A DNA stretch of 64,000 bases from Rhodobacteraceae bacterium Alg231-04 (GCA_900143635.1 FREY01000003.1:325220-389219), one strand, 5' to 3'; counted from the first letter of the stretch, positions 9,396 through 18,237 are shown. Notes: a model not told the origin generated them from the letters alone. Made by a program: numbers and translations.

Positions 9396-9750
9396 CCGAA
9401 TAGGCGTAGTCACAACTTGATGAAAGCTCGGCAAAAAAGCAAACATTGCCCTCCCTCGATCCGACTGTCGGGATTAGCCTGCCTCTGTTCTAAGGTCGAG
9501 TTTCCGATAGGGTCACAGTATTGCTGTGAACAAGGGAGATAGACGATGGACCTCGCGAACGAAGTCCGAGGCCTGTTGAGGACCTTTGGTATCCGCCTGC
9601 CCTAGACCGTCAAGCAGGGCTGCTTCGACGGTATCGTCCGACCGCTGATCGAGATGGATGAGTTTTTTGGTACCGCGATTGGACGCGCGACCCTTTATGC
9701 AGCAGCAAATGCACGTCTCATGCGCACAATGGCCGGATCACAGGTCAAGT
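9396..9750 (+). pseudogene. IS110-family transposase fragment in an otherwise empty gap
   Basis: Nothing is seen in 9396-9540. From 9546 the plus strand reads MDLANEVRGLLRTFGIRLP, a stop (TAG at 9603), then TVKQGCFDGIVRPLIEMDEF. This is the middle of an IS110-family transposase, which normally reads GVRLPKTVKHGSFDGIVRP. An AAG-to-TAG type change and loss of both ends make it a dead fragment. Similarity fades after about 9740. No gene is seen between 9750 and 9814. Confidence 0.6.
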
Positions 9751-9814
9751 CTTGGGGTATGCGGTTGATGCGCACCAAGGGTCGCGACATATGCAAGGCA
9801 TGAACGCAAGTGGG

Positions 9815-10354
9815 TTAGTCCCGAACGATCCACTGTTTGAAGCTCAGCTCCAAGCTGTCGCATGTCGCAAGGATGAGGTCGCGTGATTGGTACGGACCTG
9901 CGTTGTCGATGACTGGCGAAACCGTCAGGCATTGCGTCATATCCGTGCCCAGACGTATTTCCATACTGTCTGCATCATAGCTGAACTTCTGATTTGCGGC
10001 GTCGTCGTCGCAATCGATTAGCCCGAATGGATTTACAGCGTTTTCCGGCGCATTGAAGGCCATGCACTTGTTCTCGTAGGTTGCCGAAGCAATCATGCCG
10101 CTGGTGGGAGAGAAGGAAAACAGAACGTCGCCACCGGAAGGCTTGCAGGAATGCGCGTGAAGAAGGTCGGTCAGCTCGCGGCCGTCGGTATCGATACACC
10201 AGCCAAGCATAGCCTCTTCTTGAAGATTGTCGGCGAGGTGAATGATCGGTCCCTGAGTTTTGATGTCCGGAGCTTGTGCAAATAGGGCCTGCGGGATGCT
10301 CAGCGCCATCACGGCAGCGATCACGGTTGGGCGAAACGCATGGTGGATTGTCAT
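9815..10354 (-). CDS. Secreted protein with ricin-type beta-trefoil lectin-like domain
   Basis: The product has 179 residues. A signal peptide (hydrophobic stretch ending ...PQALFAQA) is followed by about 150 residues with paired cysteines and QxW-like repeats: CIDTDG, then NKCMAFNAPE, then a Q-KFSYD element and a final FKQWIVRD. These spacings suit a carbohydrate-binding beta-trefoil. The ATG at 10354 has an AAAGGA site and starts the signal peptide; an upstream in-frame ATG would add 22 residues with no such sense. No enzyme domain is attached. It stands alone in a decayed region, so it may be a recent arrival. Function unknown. Confidence 0.6.
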   Translation of the reverse strand: MTIHHAFRPTVIAAVMALSIPQALFAQAPDIKTQGPIIHLADNLQEEAMLGWCIDTDGRELTDLLHAHSCKPSGGDVLFSFSPTSGMIASATYENKCMAFNAPENAVNPFGLIDCDDDAANQKFSYDADSMEIRLGTDMTQCLTVSPVIDNAGPYQSRDLILATCDSLELSFKQWIVRD

Positions 10355-10483
10355 GGATGTGTCCTTTCTTGGTGAGTTACCGAAACCGGAAGACAATGAG
10401 ATCGCCATTACACGCAGCATAGGAGCTAATCATCGCAGATCGACACTGCCCCATAAAACTATCCTGCCTTCCCTGTCCGGTCC

Positions 10484-11209
10484 TTATCCGTTGAATTTTT
10501 GTTGGAAATTGCGAATGCGGGCCGCATTGACGCCTCGGTCGCTGCGGCCAACACGCGATACGCTGCGCATGTCCAGACGACTGCCGCCGTCTTGTTCGGT
10601 CACGACAACCACAACATCATCCGCAAAGTAGAAGACCGAGGTCCGAGCGGTTGCCTCGAAGCGGCGGCTATTCTCATCTGAAGCGACGATTTCCCAGCCC
10701 AAGTCACGCGCCAGATTTAGGGCCTGCGCATAAGCGGCATCTGCCGAAAGGGCAGTCTCGAGGGGCGCAATATCGGGATAGGCTTTGGCTTGGATTTTTG
10801 CGACCTTTTCTCCGGCATAGTCGAGAGACGTGCGGGCCCCTTTGCGTGTGTCATCCAATACCAAAAATGCTGGAGGATTGAGGGTATCGGTGGTGATGTC
10901 GTTGATCGGTGCGGATCGTACCGGCGGGTTGAGTGTCGACGCGATCATCGGCACCAGACATGCCGCCCCTACCAGTGTCGCAAACCCACCCAGAATAACG
11001 CCGCTTTTTTCCTTGCGAACCAAGTGAATGATGGTCGCGAGGAACCCCAATCCGGCGATCGAGGCGCCAATGGGAGTAAGGTAGTTTCGATAAAGCACAA
11101 GCCCGGTATTCGGCTCCCAAAGACCTAATCGCGCGCCAAACAGCATCATAGCCACGGCTATTGCACCGATGATCGCGATTACAAAGGTCGCCTTTCCACT
11201 ATGTTTCAT
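10484..11209 (-). CDS. DUF1499 domain protein with N-terminal membrane segments
   Basis: The product has 241 residues: about three hydrophobic segments in the first 90, then a DUF1499 domain (YPDIAPLETALSADAAY, then LARDLGWEIVASDENSRR, then RSVSRVGRSDRGVNAARI). The function of DUF1499 is not established. The ATG at 11209 follows a GGAGAG site; earlier in-frame starts lie beyond the operator region. It is divergent from a TetR regulator at 11287 with a perfect palindrome between them, so TetR control of this gene is likely. Confidence 0.8.
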   Translation of the reverse strand: MKHSGKATFVIAIIGAIAVAMMLFGARLGLWEPNTGLVLYRNYLTPIGASIAGLGFLATIIHLVRKEKSGVILGGFATLVGAACLVPMIASTLNPPVRSAPINDITTDTLNPPAFLVLDDTRKGARTSLDYAGEKVAKIQAKAYPDIAPLETALSADAAYAQALNLARDLGWEIVASDENSRRFEATARTSVFYFADDVVVVVTEQDGGSRLDMRSVSRVGRSDRGVNAARIRNFQQKFNG

Positions 11210-11253
11210 ACTCTCTCCAGTACATGACTTGCGCCCAGTTTGATTGCTTGTTA

Positions 11254-11266
11254 TGCAATATTTGCA
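11254..11266. promoter_or_regulatory. Candidate TetR operator (13-bp palindrome)
   Basis: TGCAA-TAT-TTGCA is a perfect inverted repeat in the 77-bp gap between the divergent DUF1499 and TetR genes. A further ATGCAA half-copy follows at 11271. Its position fits an operator bound by the adjacent TetR protein. This is inference from symmetry and context. Confidence 0.5.
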
Positions 11267-11286
11267 GACTATGCAAGGATTGAGCG

Positions 11287-11874
11287 ATGACGCTTTCGTT
11301 ACGAGAGAGGCGGCGCCAAGAAACCGCGCGCCACATTCAGAGGGCAACGTTAGAATTGGCCATGCAGAGCGGCCTGGAAAATGTCACGACTGAGGAAATC
11401 GCCGTTGCCTCTGGCGTCAGCGCAAGGACGTTTTTCAATTATTTTGCCAACAAAGAAGCCGCCGCAATCGGGCATCCGCCTAACTTCAGTGAAGAAGACA
11501 AAGATGTATTGCGAAACGGAACGGCATCGCTGGCGGCGGATTTGAAACTGCTGCTGGACAAGCAGATTGCCTCAATGGCGGAAGATGAAGAGCTTCTTCG
11601 TATGGTGGGGAGGGTCCTCCGATCGAATGAAAAGGCGCGCGGCATTCTTGAAGGGTTTCTCATGGCGGAACGCCGCGAGATTGCAGATTGTCTCAGCCAC
11701 CGTGCAATCAATCACCATACCGCTGCTGCGCTCGCAAAAACCGTGACCGACACCATAGGTGGGGCAATTTACCTGTGGGAGCACGACGGAAACATGTCCC
11801 TTGGCACAGCATTGGATACTGTGTGGGAGGGGCTGATTGATGCGTCTCGAACTCTCTCATTGCCGGCTGATTGA
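11287..11874 (+). CDS. TetR-family transcriptional regulator
   Basis: The product has 195 residues. The N-terminal helix-turn-helix is clear (RHIQRATLELAMQSG, then TTEEIAVASGVSARTFFNYF, then NKEAA), and the C-terminal ligand domain is divergent, as normal for the family. It is divergent from the DUF1499 gene and probably represses it and itself through the palindrome at 11254-11266. Ligand unknown. IS remnants follow directly downstream. Confidence 0.87.
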   Translation: MTLSLRERRRQETARHIQRATLELAMQSGLENVTTEEIAVASGVSARTFFNYFANKEAAAIGHPPNFSEEDKDVLRNGTASLAADLKLLLDKQIASMAEDEELLRMVGRVLRSNEKARGILEGFLMAERREIADCLSHRAINHHTAAALAKTVTDTIGGAIYLWEHDGNMSLGTALDTVWEGLIDASRTLSLPAD

Positions 11875-11929
11875 GCGGCCGAAGCACAAGTCAGTTCAGC
11901 TGCCCGCGTTGCTGATCCTCCCCCACTGA

Positions 11930-12181
11930 ATTGGTCCGCCCGTATAGTTAGGAAACGGAGGATCAAATATGGGACTCAAGCGACACAAGCCGTAAGAGAT
12001 TGTCACGAAGTTACGGCAGGTTGAGGTGCTGTGCGGCCAGAGAATGCCACGCGTTGATGCAACCCGGCAAGTGCAGATAACAGAACAGACCTTTTATCGC
12101 TGGCGTAAGCAATATGGCGGTATGGGAACCGACCAACTGAAGGAACTCAAACGGCTTCAGAAGGGGAATGAACGGCTGTGA
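11930..12181 (+). pseudogene. IS3-family orfA remnant
   Basis: From an ATG at 11969 the frame reads MGLKRHKP, a stop at codon 9, then EIVTKLRQVEVLCGQRMP, ITEQTFYRWRKQYGGMG and TDQLKELKRLQKGNERL before another stop. This is IS407-like orfA with an early nonsense codon. Bases 11930-11965 (ending in aggaaacggagg) match the element end at about 970 in the first remnant. The start of orfB is missing. Dead copy. Confidence 0.78.
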
Positions 12182-12212
12182 TCAGCCCCACCTAAGTGGT
12201 CCAGTTTGAATG

Positions 12213-12368
12213 TTAGTGCAAGATTGGCCTGAGTTCCATCGGGATGATGGTTTCCGGGGCCGGCGGGCGTTAGCCCAAGGCACTATGTGGTCGTTTGGTG
12301 TTGTAGTGCTTCCTCCATTGTTCAATCAGGATTTGCGCCTCCCGTAGGCAGTAGGCTTCACGAAAAAC
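12213..12368 (-). pseudogene. IS3-family orfB C-terminal remnant
   Basis: The minus-strand frame gives [30 protein letters not shown], a stop, then RPPAPETI and the terminal stop at 12213. It is the same C-terminus as at 1029-1238 but inverted and with an internal nonsense codon. It faces the orfA remnant to its left, so an element has been rearranged or two copies have decayed here. Nothing is recognised in 12369-12667. Confidence 0.75.
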
Positions 12369-12667
12369 ATTTGCCGATGTCAAATCAGATGCAGTCAGAA
12401 CGACGGGGCCGCCGGAAGGCAGCTCTGGACTTGCAACAAGCGACCCAAGATAGGAATTGGCGGTATAACACCCGCACAGAAACTGAAGATGGCCGCGTAA
12501 ACTCTGCGACCAAGCCCCCGCGAAAATGGGGGATTACCGGTGCTATCATGACAGATGCCCTAGAGCCTGAACTCAGGCAACGTCCCCAAAATGATTGATC
12601 CAAACCGGGGTACACCAAGGTCTTCATTTTTTTTCCGGTTTGGGGATGAGGCGAAAAGTTACCCCTT

Positions 12668-13246
12668 ATGGAGGCACCAATTGACAACGCAGAATTGATG
12701 CATCTTTTGTTGCGGGCCGGTGCGCGTGTCAGAATTCTGATCGAGAAGCATGAACTGAGGGCCTTAAGAGTCCTCGGTGCGGCAGAATCCAAATCGACTG
12801 AAGATGGCCGGTTATCCCGACCGCTTGGCGACCTAGAAAGGGCGTATGGGCTTCGCGGGGGCGGGCAAGTTACATATGCTGCAATCTGCAATTCTCTGGA
12901 TGTCCATGACCTGATCATCCGTGGCCTGCCAGCGGAGTCTTTGCTGTTCCTTGCCAAGGAAGTCCCCGTACTGTCGCAGGGTGATACGTTCAAAAGGGTG
13001 GTTGGGGTTAGCATCCGAAGCCTGCAACGGCGCAGTGCCAGAACCAACGAAACCACTGTTTCGGTCGAGCAGGTTGATAGTGCCTAGAGCATTGCTACTG
13101 TCGTGGTGCGAGCCGAAGATGCCCTAGGGTCCTTGGAGGCCGCTGGAATGTGGCTGCTGGAACCCGCAATTAGGATGGGCGGTCGACGGCCCTTGGATCT
13201 TCTTGTTTCTGCAGCCGGTCGGCGTTGTTGCAGAACTCCCTCTTGA
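12668..13246 (+). pseudogene. MbcA/ParS/Xre-type antitoxin (DUF2384), interrupted by a stop
   Basis: The first 139 codons include an Xre-like helical part ending in FKRVVGVSIRSLQRR, the usual entry to the DUF2384 toxin-binding domain. A TAG at 13085-13087 then stops the frame. The same frame continues with RAEDALGSLEAAGMWLLEP and GGRRPLDLLVSAAGR, the conserved C-terminal half of these antitoxins, until a second stop at 13244. The extreme C-terminus is lost. No RES- or other toxin gene follows: the next DNA is an IS5 fragment. A truncated product could still be made from the ATG at 12668, but a working antitoxin is unlikely. Confidence 0.7.
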
Positions 13247-13274
13247 CGCTTGACTACCCCTTTCCCCTCTGAAC

Positions 13275-13620
13275 TTAAGCGACGTGGACGATCTCGGCGA
13301 TGTCGAGTGTATTGAAGTGGTTGATGAGGGCGATGAGGGCGATGAGGGCGATGAGGGCGATGAGGGCGATGAGGGTGTGGATGTTGGCGGTTTGGCGGTC
13401 AAGGTCTCTTGCAGCGATGCGCCATCCGAATGCCTTCAAGCAGCGCATCTTTGCCTCGAGCCGGCTCCCGGCGTAGTATCCCGTCCAGCGTTTCCGAAAG
13501 GCTCGGCTGTAGTGCCGGGTGGCGCGTAAGGTTTCGGCTCTGAACTGTGCCGTCGGGCAGTTTTGTGTTTATGGTCGGCCATTCTTGCGGTGAGGGATCA
13601 TCGGGGCGGCAAGGACTTCG
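13275..13620 (-). pseudogene. IS5-family transposase, C-terminal fragment with a repeat expansion
   Basis: Read on the minus strand: IPHRKNGRP, a stop where homologs have Trp, then RATRHYSRAFRKRWTGYYA, SRLEAKMRCLKAFGWRIA and RDLDRQTANIH. A run of Leu-Ile-Ala repeats follows, then NHFNTLDIAEIVHVA and a stop at 13275. This matches the C-terminus of IS5-family transposases common in Rhodobacteraceae, where only one LIALINRF-like segment is expected. The N-terminal half is missing. A possible second remnant, minus strand about 13650-13785, shows a CTKCGHELIS zinc-ribbon-like stretch that I cannot assign. Confidence 0.65.
13323..13376. repeat. Six tandem copies of a 9-bp unit
   Basis: GATGAGGGC is repeated five times perfectly, plus a sixth copy ending in T. 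On the minus strand it encodes repeated Ala-Leu-Ile in frame with the IS5 fragment. The unit length is a multiple of three, as expected for slippage in a coding sequence, but the host gene is already dead. Confidence 0.95.
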
Positions 13621-13824
13621 AAAAGCTGAGCATTTAGCCTCTCATGCATGGTAGCGACGAGATGGTTCACTTGAAAAGCTGATCAGCTCATGCCCGCACT
13701 TGGTACAGACTACTGCGGATGGCCGCAGCCGATACCTGTCCTCCCAGAACATGCGGCCTGCCTGGACCAGTTGGGCGCTTTGGGATTTGCAGGCATCTAG
13801 GTTCTACAGCCGGAACGCAATGTA

Positions 13825-13860
13825 GATAGACTGCCTTCGGGAAACCCAAGGCAGTCTATC
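13825..13860. promoter_or_regulatory. Long perfect hairpin upstream of the ABC efflux operon
   Basis: GATAGACTGCCTT at 13825 is exactly inverted at 13848-13860, and the loop itself can pair GGG with CCC around AAA. This gives a 13-bp stem extended by 3 bp. No T-run follows on either strand, so a standard rho-independent terminator is not indicated. It lies about 100 bp before the ABC operon and 200 bp after IS debris. It could be an element end, a protein-binding site or an RNA structure. The rest of 13621-13962 holds no gene I can support. Confidence 0.6.
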
Positions 13861-13962
13861 ACCGCAGTTGGCTCTGTTCAGAGGCGCTGGCGCTGCCGGT
13901 TGAGGCAGATCATATGCCGGAATTGCCTGCCGTGGTACGCTACGCCGCGAAAGGAGTGAGGG

Positions 13963-14670
13963 TTGGTGCAGCCTGTGTTTGCCATGAAAGGTGTCACCAA
14001 GGTTTACGACACCGGAGAGGTCAAGGTCTATGCCCTGGCCGGTGTCGATCTGGAATTGTTCAGTGGCGAGCTGGCCGTCTTGCTGGGGCCGTCGGGCAGC
14101 GGGAAGTCCACCTTGCTCAACATACTTGGCGGGTTGGATCATGTGACCAGTGGCCAGGTCTGGTTCCGCGGCAAGGACTTGACCAGCCTGTCGGACCGCC
14201 AGTTGACCAGGTATCGGCGGGATCATGTCGGCTTTGTCTTTCAGTTCTACAATCTGGTGCCCAGCCTGACGGCGCGGGAGAACGTGCAACTGGTGACGGA
14301 TGTGGCGCGCAATCCGATGCCCGCGGCCGAAGCGCTGGAGCTTGTCGGTTTGAGCCATAGGATGGATCACTTCCCCGCCGAGATGTCCGGCGGCGAGCAG
14401 CAGCGGGTCGCAATTGCACGCGCGGTTGCCAAGCGGCCCGAAGTCCTGCTGTGTGACGAACCCACCGGGGCGCTGGACAGTAAGACCGGCATTCAGGTTC
14501 TGGAAACGCTGCACGGTATCAACAGGGAGTTCGGCACCAGCACCGTGGTGATCACTCACAACGCAGACATCCAAAAGATTGCGCACCGGGTGCTGTTCTT
14601 TCAGGACGGCAGGATTAGCCGCATTCACCGCAATGAGCAGCGCCTGGAGCCTGCCGACATCAGCTGGTGA
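13963..14670 (+). CDS. ABC transporter ATP-binding protein (LolD/MacB type)
   Basis: The product has 235 residues with Walker [11 protein letters not shown]-loop [12 protein letters not shown], signature [13 protein letters not shown], Walker [13 protein letters not shown] and the His switch VVITHN. The sequence class (LolD/MacB/FtsE-like) serves FtsX-type permeases in export or mechanotransmission. The start is TTG 13963 or GTG 13966 behind AAGGAG at 13951; both give the same protein but for one residue. First gene of a three-gene operon with a permease and a membrane-fusion protein, as in MacAB or DevBCA systems. Confidence 0.92.
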   Translation: MVQPVFAMKGVTKVYDTGEVKVYALAGVDLELFSGELAVLLGPSGSGKSTLLNILGGLDHVTSGQVWFRGKDLTSLSDRQLTRYRRDHVGFVFQFYNLVPSLTARENVQLVTDVARNPMPAAEALELVGLSHRMDHFPAEMSGGEQQRVAIARAVAKRPEVLLCDEPTGALDSKTGIQVLETLHGINREFGTSTVVITHNADIQKIAHRVLFFQDGRISRIHRNEQRLEPADISW

Positions 14671-14673
14671 CAC

Positions 14674-17031
14674 ATGCAGGCACTGGACCGGAAACTGTTG
14701 CGGGACTTCAGGCGGCTCTGGGTGCAGGCGCTGGCGATCGCGATGGTGCTGGCTTGCGGAGTGTCGATCCTGCTCACCGCTGTCGGCATGCACCAGGCGC
14801 TGGACAGCACCCAGGACGCCTATTACGGCAGGAACCGTTTTACCGATGTTTTTGCTTCGGCGCGCCGTGTCCCGAACAGCCTGCTGCCCGAATTGTCCGC
14901 GATGAACGGGGTGCTTGCGCTGGACGCGCGGGTCAGCGGCTTTGCCAGCCTCGAGCTTCCGGGACGGGTGAAGGGGGCGGTGGGGCGTATCCTGTCCCTG
15001 CCTGAAACCGGCATGCCGCAACTGAACGTTCCGGTTCTTCGCAGCGGACGCTGGCCGGATGTGCCGGGTGAAGTCGTTGTCAATGAACCCTTTGCCAAGT
15101 CCAACCGGTTTTCACCTGGGGACAGTTTTCTGGCCAATATCAATGGCAACAAGCGCGCACTGACGATCACCGGAACGGCCTTGTCGCCGGAGTTTATTTA
15201 CACGCTCGGCCCCGGCGCCTTGATGCCCGACAGCGAAACATTCGGGATCATCTGGATGCGCCCTCGGGAGGCCGAGGCGGCGTTCGACATGACCGGGGCT
15301 TTCAACGACCTGACGCTGAAGATTGCCCGCGGCGTCCGTCCCGAGGAAGTGGTTTTCCAGGTGGATCAGCTGCTGGAGCCTTATGGCGGACATGGGGCGA
15401 TCCTGCGTGATGAGCAAGGCTCGCACGCGATCATCGACGCCGAGATATCCCAGCTGAAGGGAACGGCCATGGTGCTGCCGCCGATCTTCTTCGGCATATC
15501 GGCCTTTCTGGTCAGCATGGTGATGAGCCGCATCGTTGCTTTGGAACGGGCCGAGATCGGCCTGTTGAAAGCCATCGGATATTCGGATTTCGAAGTCTGC
15601 CTGCACTACCTGATGCTGGCAGCGTTGGTGGCCTTTGCGGGCATCGCCATCGGCTGGGCGGCGGGCACCTGGCTGGCGCGTTCGCTGGCGGTGCTTTACG
15701 CGCGGTTCTTCGATTTTCCCTTTCTGATCTACAACGTATCTTACTGGGTCTACGCGCTCTCGGCGCTGGCGGCGCTTCTGACCACCACGCTGGGGGCGGC
15801 GCGCGCGGCTCTCAAGGCGGCCCGCCTGGCGCCTGCGGTCGCCATGCAGCCGCCCGCGCCGCCGCGGTTCAAACAGTCGCTTGCGGATATTGTAATGCGC
15901 CGCCTGCGCCTGTCGCAGCCGACGGTGATGATCCTGCGCAGCCTTCTGCGCTGGCCGTTCCGCAGCGCCTTGACCACGCTTGGCCTCGCGCTGGCGGTTG
16001 CTTCGGTTGTATCGTCCGCCTTCTTCTCTGACGCACTGCATGAAATCGTCGATACGGCCTTTTTCCAGAGCAACCGGCAGGATGCCCTGCTGACCTTCAC
16101 CGAAGAGCGCCCGGAAGAGGTGCTGGAGGAGGTCCGCCGCCTGCCCGGAGTCTTGCAGGTCGAGGCCCTGCAGTATGCCCCTGCGGTTCTGCGCAATGGG
16201 CCGCTGTCCAAACGCGTGGCGATCGAAGCGCGCAAGCCCGGCTCCGAAATGGTGCGGATCGTGGCCAGTGACGGCTCCGTTGCCGAACCGCCGCCCGACG
16301 GGATGCTGTTAAGCGAACGGCTGGCGGAACAGTTGGGCATTCTGCCGGGAGACAATGTCGAAGTGCAGTTCACCACCGGCCGGCGGGAGGTGGTTGAGAT
16401 GCCGGTGGCGGGGACCGTGCGGCAGTATTTCGGGCTTGGCGCTTATATGGATCATACCAGCCTTAACAGGCTTTTCAGGCAGCAGCCTCGGGTTTCGGCC
16501 GCAGCCATTGCAATGGACGCCAGCCGGGAAGACGAGCTGCACCGTGCGCTCAGGGAAATACCTGCCGCTGCGGGCTTGGTCCTGATGACCGACACGCGGC
16601 GCTCGTTTCAGGATACGATCCGGCAGAATGTCATCGTGATGAACTCAATCTATATCACCATTGCGGTTCTGATCACCATCGGCGTTGCCTACAACGGGGC
16701 CCGCATCCAGCTGTCGGAACGCGCGCGAGAGCTCGCCAGCCTGCGCATCCTCGGATTTACGCGGGGCGAGGTGTCCTACATCCTGACCGGCGAGATGATG
16801 CTACTGGCGCTGCTGGCACAGCCGCCCGGCTGGCTGATCGGCGCTTGGATCGCCAAGGCGGCAACCGACAATTTCTCCAGCGACCTCTACACCATACCGC
16901 TGGTGCTGAAACCTGCCGCATTCAGTACCGCAAGCCTGATCGTCCTGACGGCCGCACTGTGTTCGGTTCTGATTGTCCGGCGCAGGCTGGACCGGCTGGA
17001 CCTGGTCGCGGTAATGAAAACAAGGGAGTGA
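14674..17031 (+). CDS. ABC transporter permease with two FtsX domains
   Basis: The product has 785 residues with an N-terminal membrane anchor (LAIAMVLACGVSILLTAVG), a large periplasmic part, three membrane helices near 270-390, a second anchor (ALTTLGLALAVASVVSSAF) near 430, a second periplasmic part and three C-terminal helices. The two halves are each FtsX/MacB-like, so one chain carries what LolC/LolE pairs share. It starts four bases after the ATPase gene. An export or lipid/lipoprotein role is expected; substrate unknown. Confidence 0.88.
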   Translation: MQALDRKLLRDFRRLWVQALAIAMVLACGVSILLTAVGMHQALDSTQDAYYGRNRFTDVFASARRVPNSLLPELSAMNGVLALDARVSGFASLELPGRVKGAVGRILSLPETGMPQLNVPVLRSGRWPDVPGEVVVNEPFAKSNRFSPGDSFLANINGNKRALTITGTALSPEFIYTLGPGALMPDSETFGIIWMRPREAEAAFDMTGAFNDLTLKIARGVRPEEVVFQVDQLLEPYGGHGAILRDEQGSHAIIDAEISQLKGTAMVLPPIFFGISAFLVSMVMSRIVALERAEIGLLKAIGYSDFEVCLHYLMLAALVAFAGIAIGWAAGTWLARSLAVLYARFFDFPFLIYNVSYWVYALSALAALLTTTLGAARAALKAARLAPAVAMQPPAPPRFKQSLADIVMRRLRLSQPTVMILRSLLRWPFRSALTTLGLALAVASVVSSAFFSDALHEIVDTAFFQSNRQDALLTFTEERPEEVLEEVRRLPGVLQVEALQYAPAVLRNGPLSKRVAIEARKPGSEMVRIVASDGSVAEPPPDGMLLSERLAEQLGILPGDNVEVQFTTGRREVVEMPVAGTVRQYFGLGAYMDHTSLNRLFRQQPRVSAAAIAMDASREDELHRALREIPAAAGLVLMTDTRRSFQDTIRQNVIVMNSIYITIAVLITIGVAYNGARIQLSERARELASLRILGFTRGEVSYILTGEMMLLALLAQPPGWLIGAWIAKAATDNFSSDLYTIPLVLKPAAFSTASLIVLTAALCSVLIVRRRLDRLDLVAVMKTRE

Positions 17032-17034
17032 CCC

Positions 17035-18237
17035 ATGCAACTGACCCTTCGCACGTCTATCCTGACGCTCACCGGAGCCCTGATTATGGGCGGGCTGCTC
17101 TATGTCACCTTCCGCGAAGAGGCGGTGCCGGTTGATCTGCACCGGATCACCCGCGGCCCGATGCAGGTCACGATAGATGCGGACGGCGAAACCCGGATCC
17201 GCGATCTCTATGAAGTTTCTGCGCCGATTGCAGGCACCGCCCGGCGCTCCCCTGTCCGAGCGGGCGACCGCGTTGAGGCTGGAGAAACCGTTGTTGCGAT
17301 AGTTGAGCCAGTGCGCTCCAGCCTGCTGGACATGCGCTCGCGCCTGCAGGCCGAAGCCAGCCTGCAGGAGGCACTGGCCGCCCTTCATGTTGCCGAGGCG
17401 GATCTGCAGAAAGCCGTGGAAGACCGGGTGCTGGCGCAAAGCCAGTACGACCGGGTGAAGGCGCTGGCTGAACGCAAGGTCGCGTCACTGACCCGGCTGG
17501 AGGACGCAACCCAGCGGCAGGCCATTGCCCTGGCAAGCGAGGCGGCCGCGCTTGCCCGTGTGGAAATGTCACAAAGCACGCTGGAGCGAGCCGAAGCTGC
17601 GCTGATCCCGCCCGGGTCCGGCCCGATGGAGCCGGACAGTTGTTGTATTCAGATCAAGGCGCCCGCAGACGGGGTCGTGCTGTCCGTCGCGGCGATCAGC
17701 GAAAGGCCGGTTCTCCCCGGTGCCCTGCTGGTCACGATCGGCGATCCGGACAACCTGGAACTGGTGGCCGATCTCTTGTCCGCCGATGCGGTGCGCCTGG
17801 CGCCGGGAGCGCGCGCCAGCATCGAACGCTGGGGCGGTGCGCAGCCTTTGCATGCAGAGCTGGAGCGGATTGAGCCGGTGGCGCGCACCAAGGTGTCCGC
17901 TCTTGGCATCGAGGAACAGCGCGTGGATGTTTTCTTCAGGCTAATCACACCGGAAGAGGAACAGGCCAGCCTGGGCGAAGGGTTTTCCGTCTTTGCCCGG
18001 ATTGTGGAGTGGGAAACAGAGGACGCGGTCCTTATTCCCGTCAGCGCGCTCTTCCGGCACGGCGGCAAGTGGGCAGCATTCGCCGCTGAGCAGGGTCGCG
18101 CGAAGGAGCGCGCCCTCACACTGGGCCACCGCAATGGCCAGGTAGCCGAAGTTCTTTCCGGATTGACTGAAGGGGATTCAGTTATCCTGCATCCCAGCGA
18201 TGAAGTCGCCGAGGGTATCCTGATCACCGCGAGATGA
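17035..18237 (+). CDS. HlyD-family periplasmic adaptor (membrane-fusion protein)
   Basis: The product has 400 residues. An N-terminal membrane segment (ILTLTGALIMGGLLYVTF) is followed by a lipoyl-like half (PIAGTARRSPVRAGDRVEAG), an alpha-helical hairpin around residues 100-190, the second lipoyl half (IKAPADGVVLSVAAISERPV) and beta-barrel and proximal domains. It should link the inner-membrane permease upstream (three-base gap) to an outer-membrane channel, which is not encoded here. Last gene of the operon. Confidence 0.9.
   Translation: MQLTLRTSILTLTGALIMGGLLYVTFREEAVPVDLHRITRGPMQVTIDADGETRIRDLYEVSAPIAGTARRSPVRAGDRVEAGETVVAIVEPVRSSLLDMRSRLQAEASLQEALAALHVAEADLQKAVEDRVLAQSQYDRVKALAERKVASLTRLEDATQRQAIALASEAAALARVEMSQSTLERAEAALIPPGSGPMEPDSCCIQIKAPADGVVLSVAAISERPVLPGALLVTIGDPDNLELVADLLSADAVRLAPGARASIERWGGAQPLHAELERIEPVARTKVSALGIEEQRVDVFFRLITPEEEQASLGEGFSVFARIVEWETEDAVLIPVSALFRHGGKWAAFAAEQGRAKERALTLGHRNGQVAEVLSGLTEGDSVILHPSDEVAEGILITAR

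Noticed and set aside
13323-13376. Possible CRISPR array
   Set aside because: Units are 9 bp without spacers; they are a coding microsatellite.
13804-15021. Long minus-strand frame of about 400 codons
   Set aside because: It lies opposite the ABC ATPase and permease, whose motifs are clear; its translation is Gln/His/Arg-rich shadow sequence with no domain.
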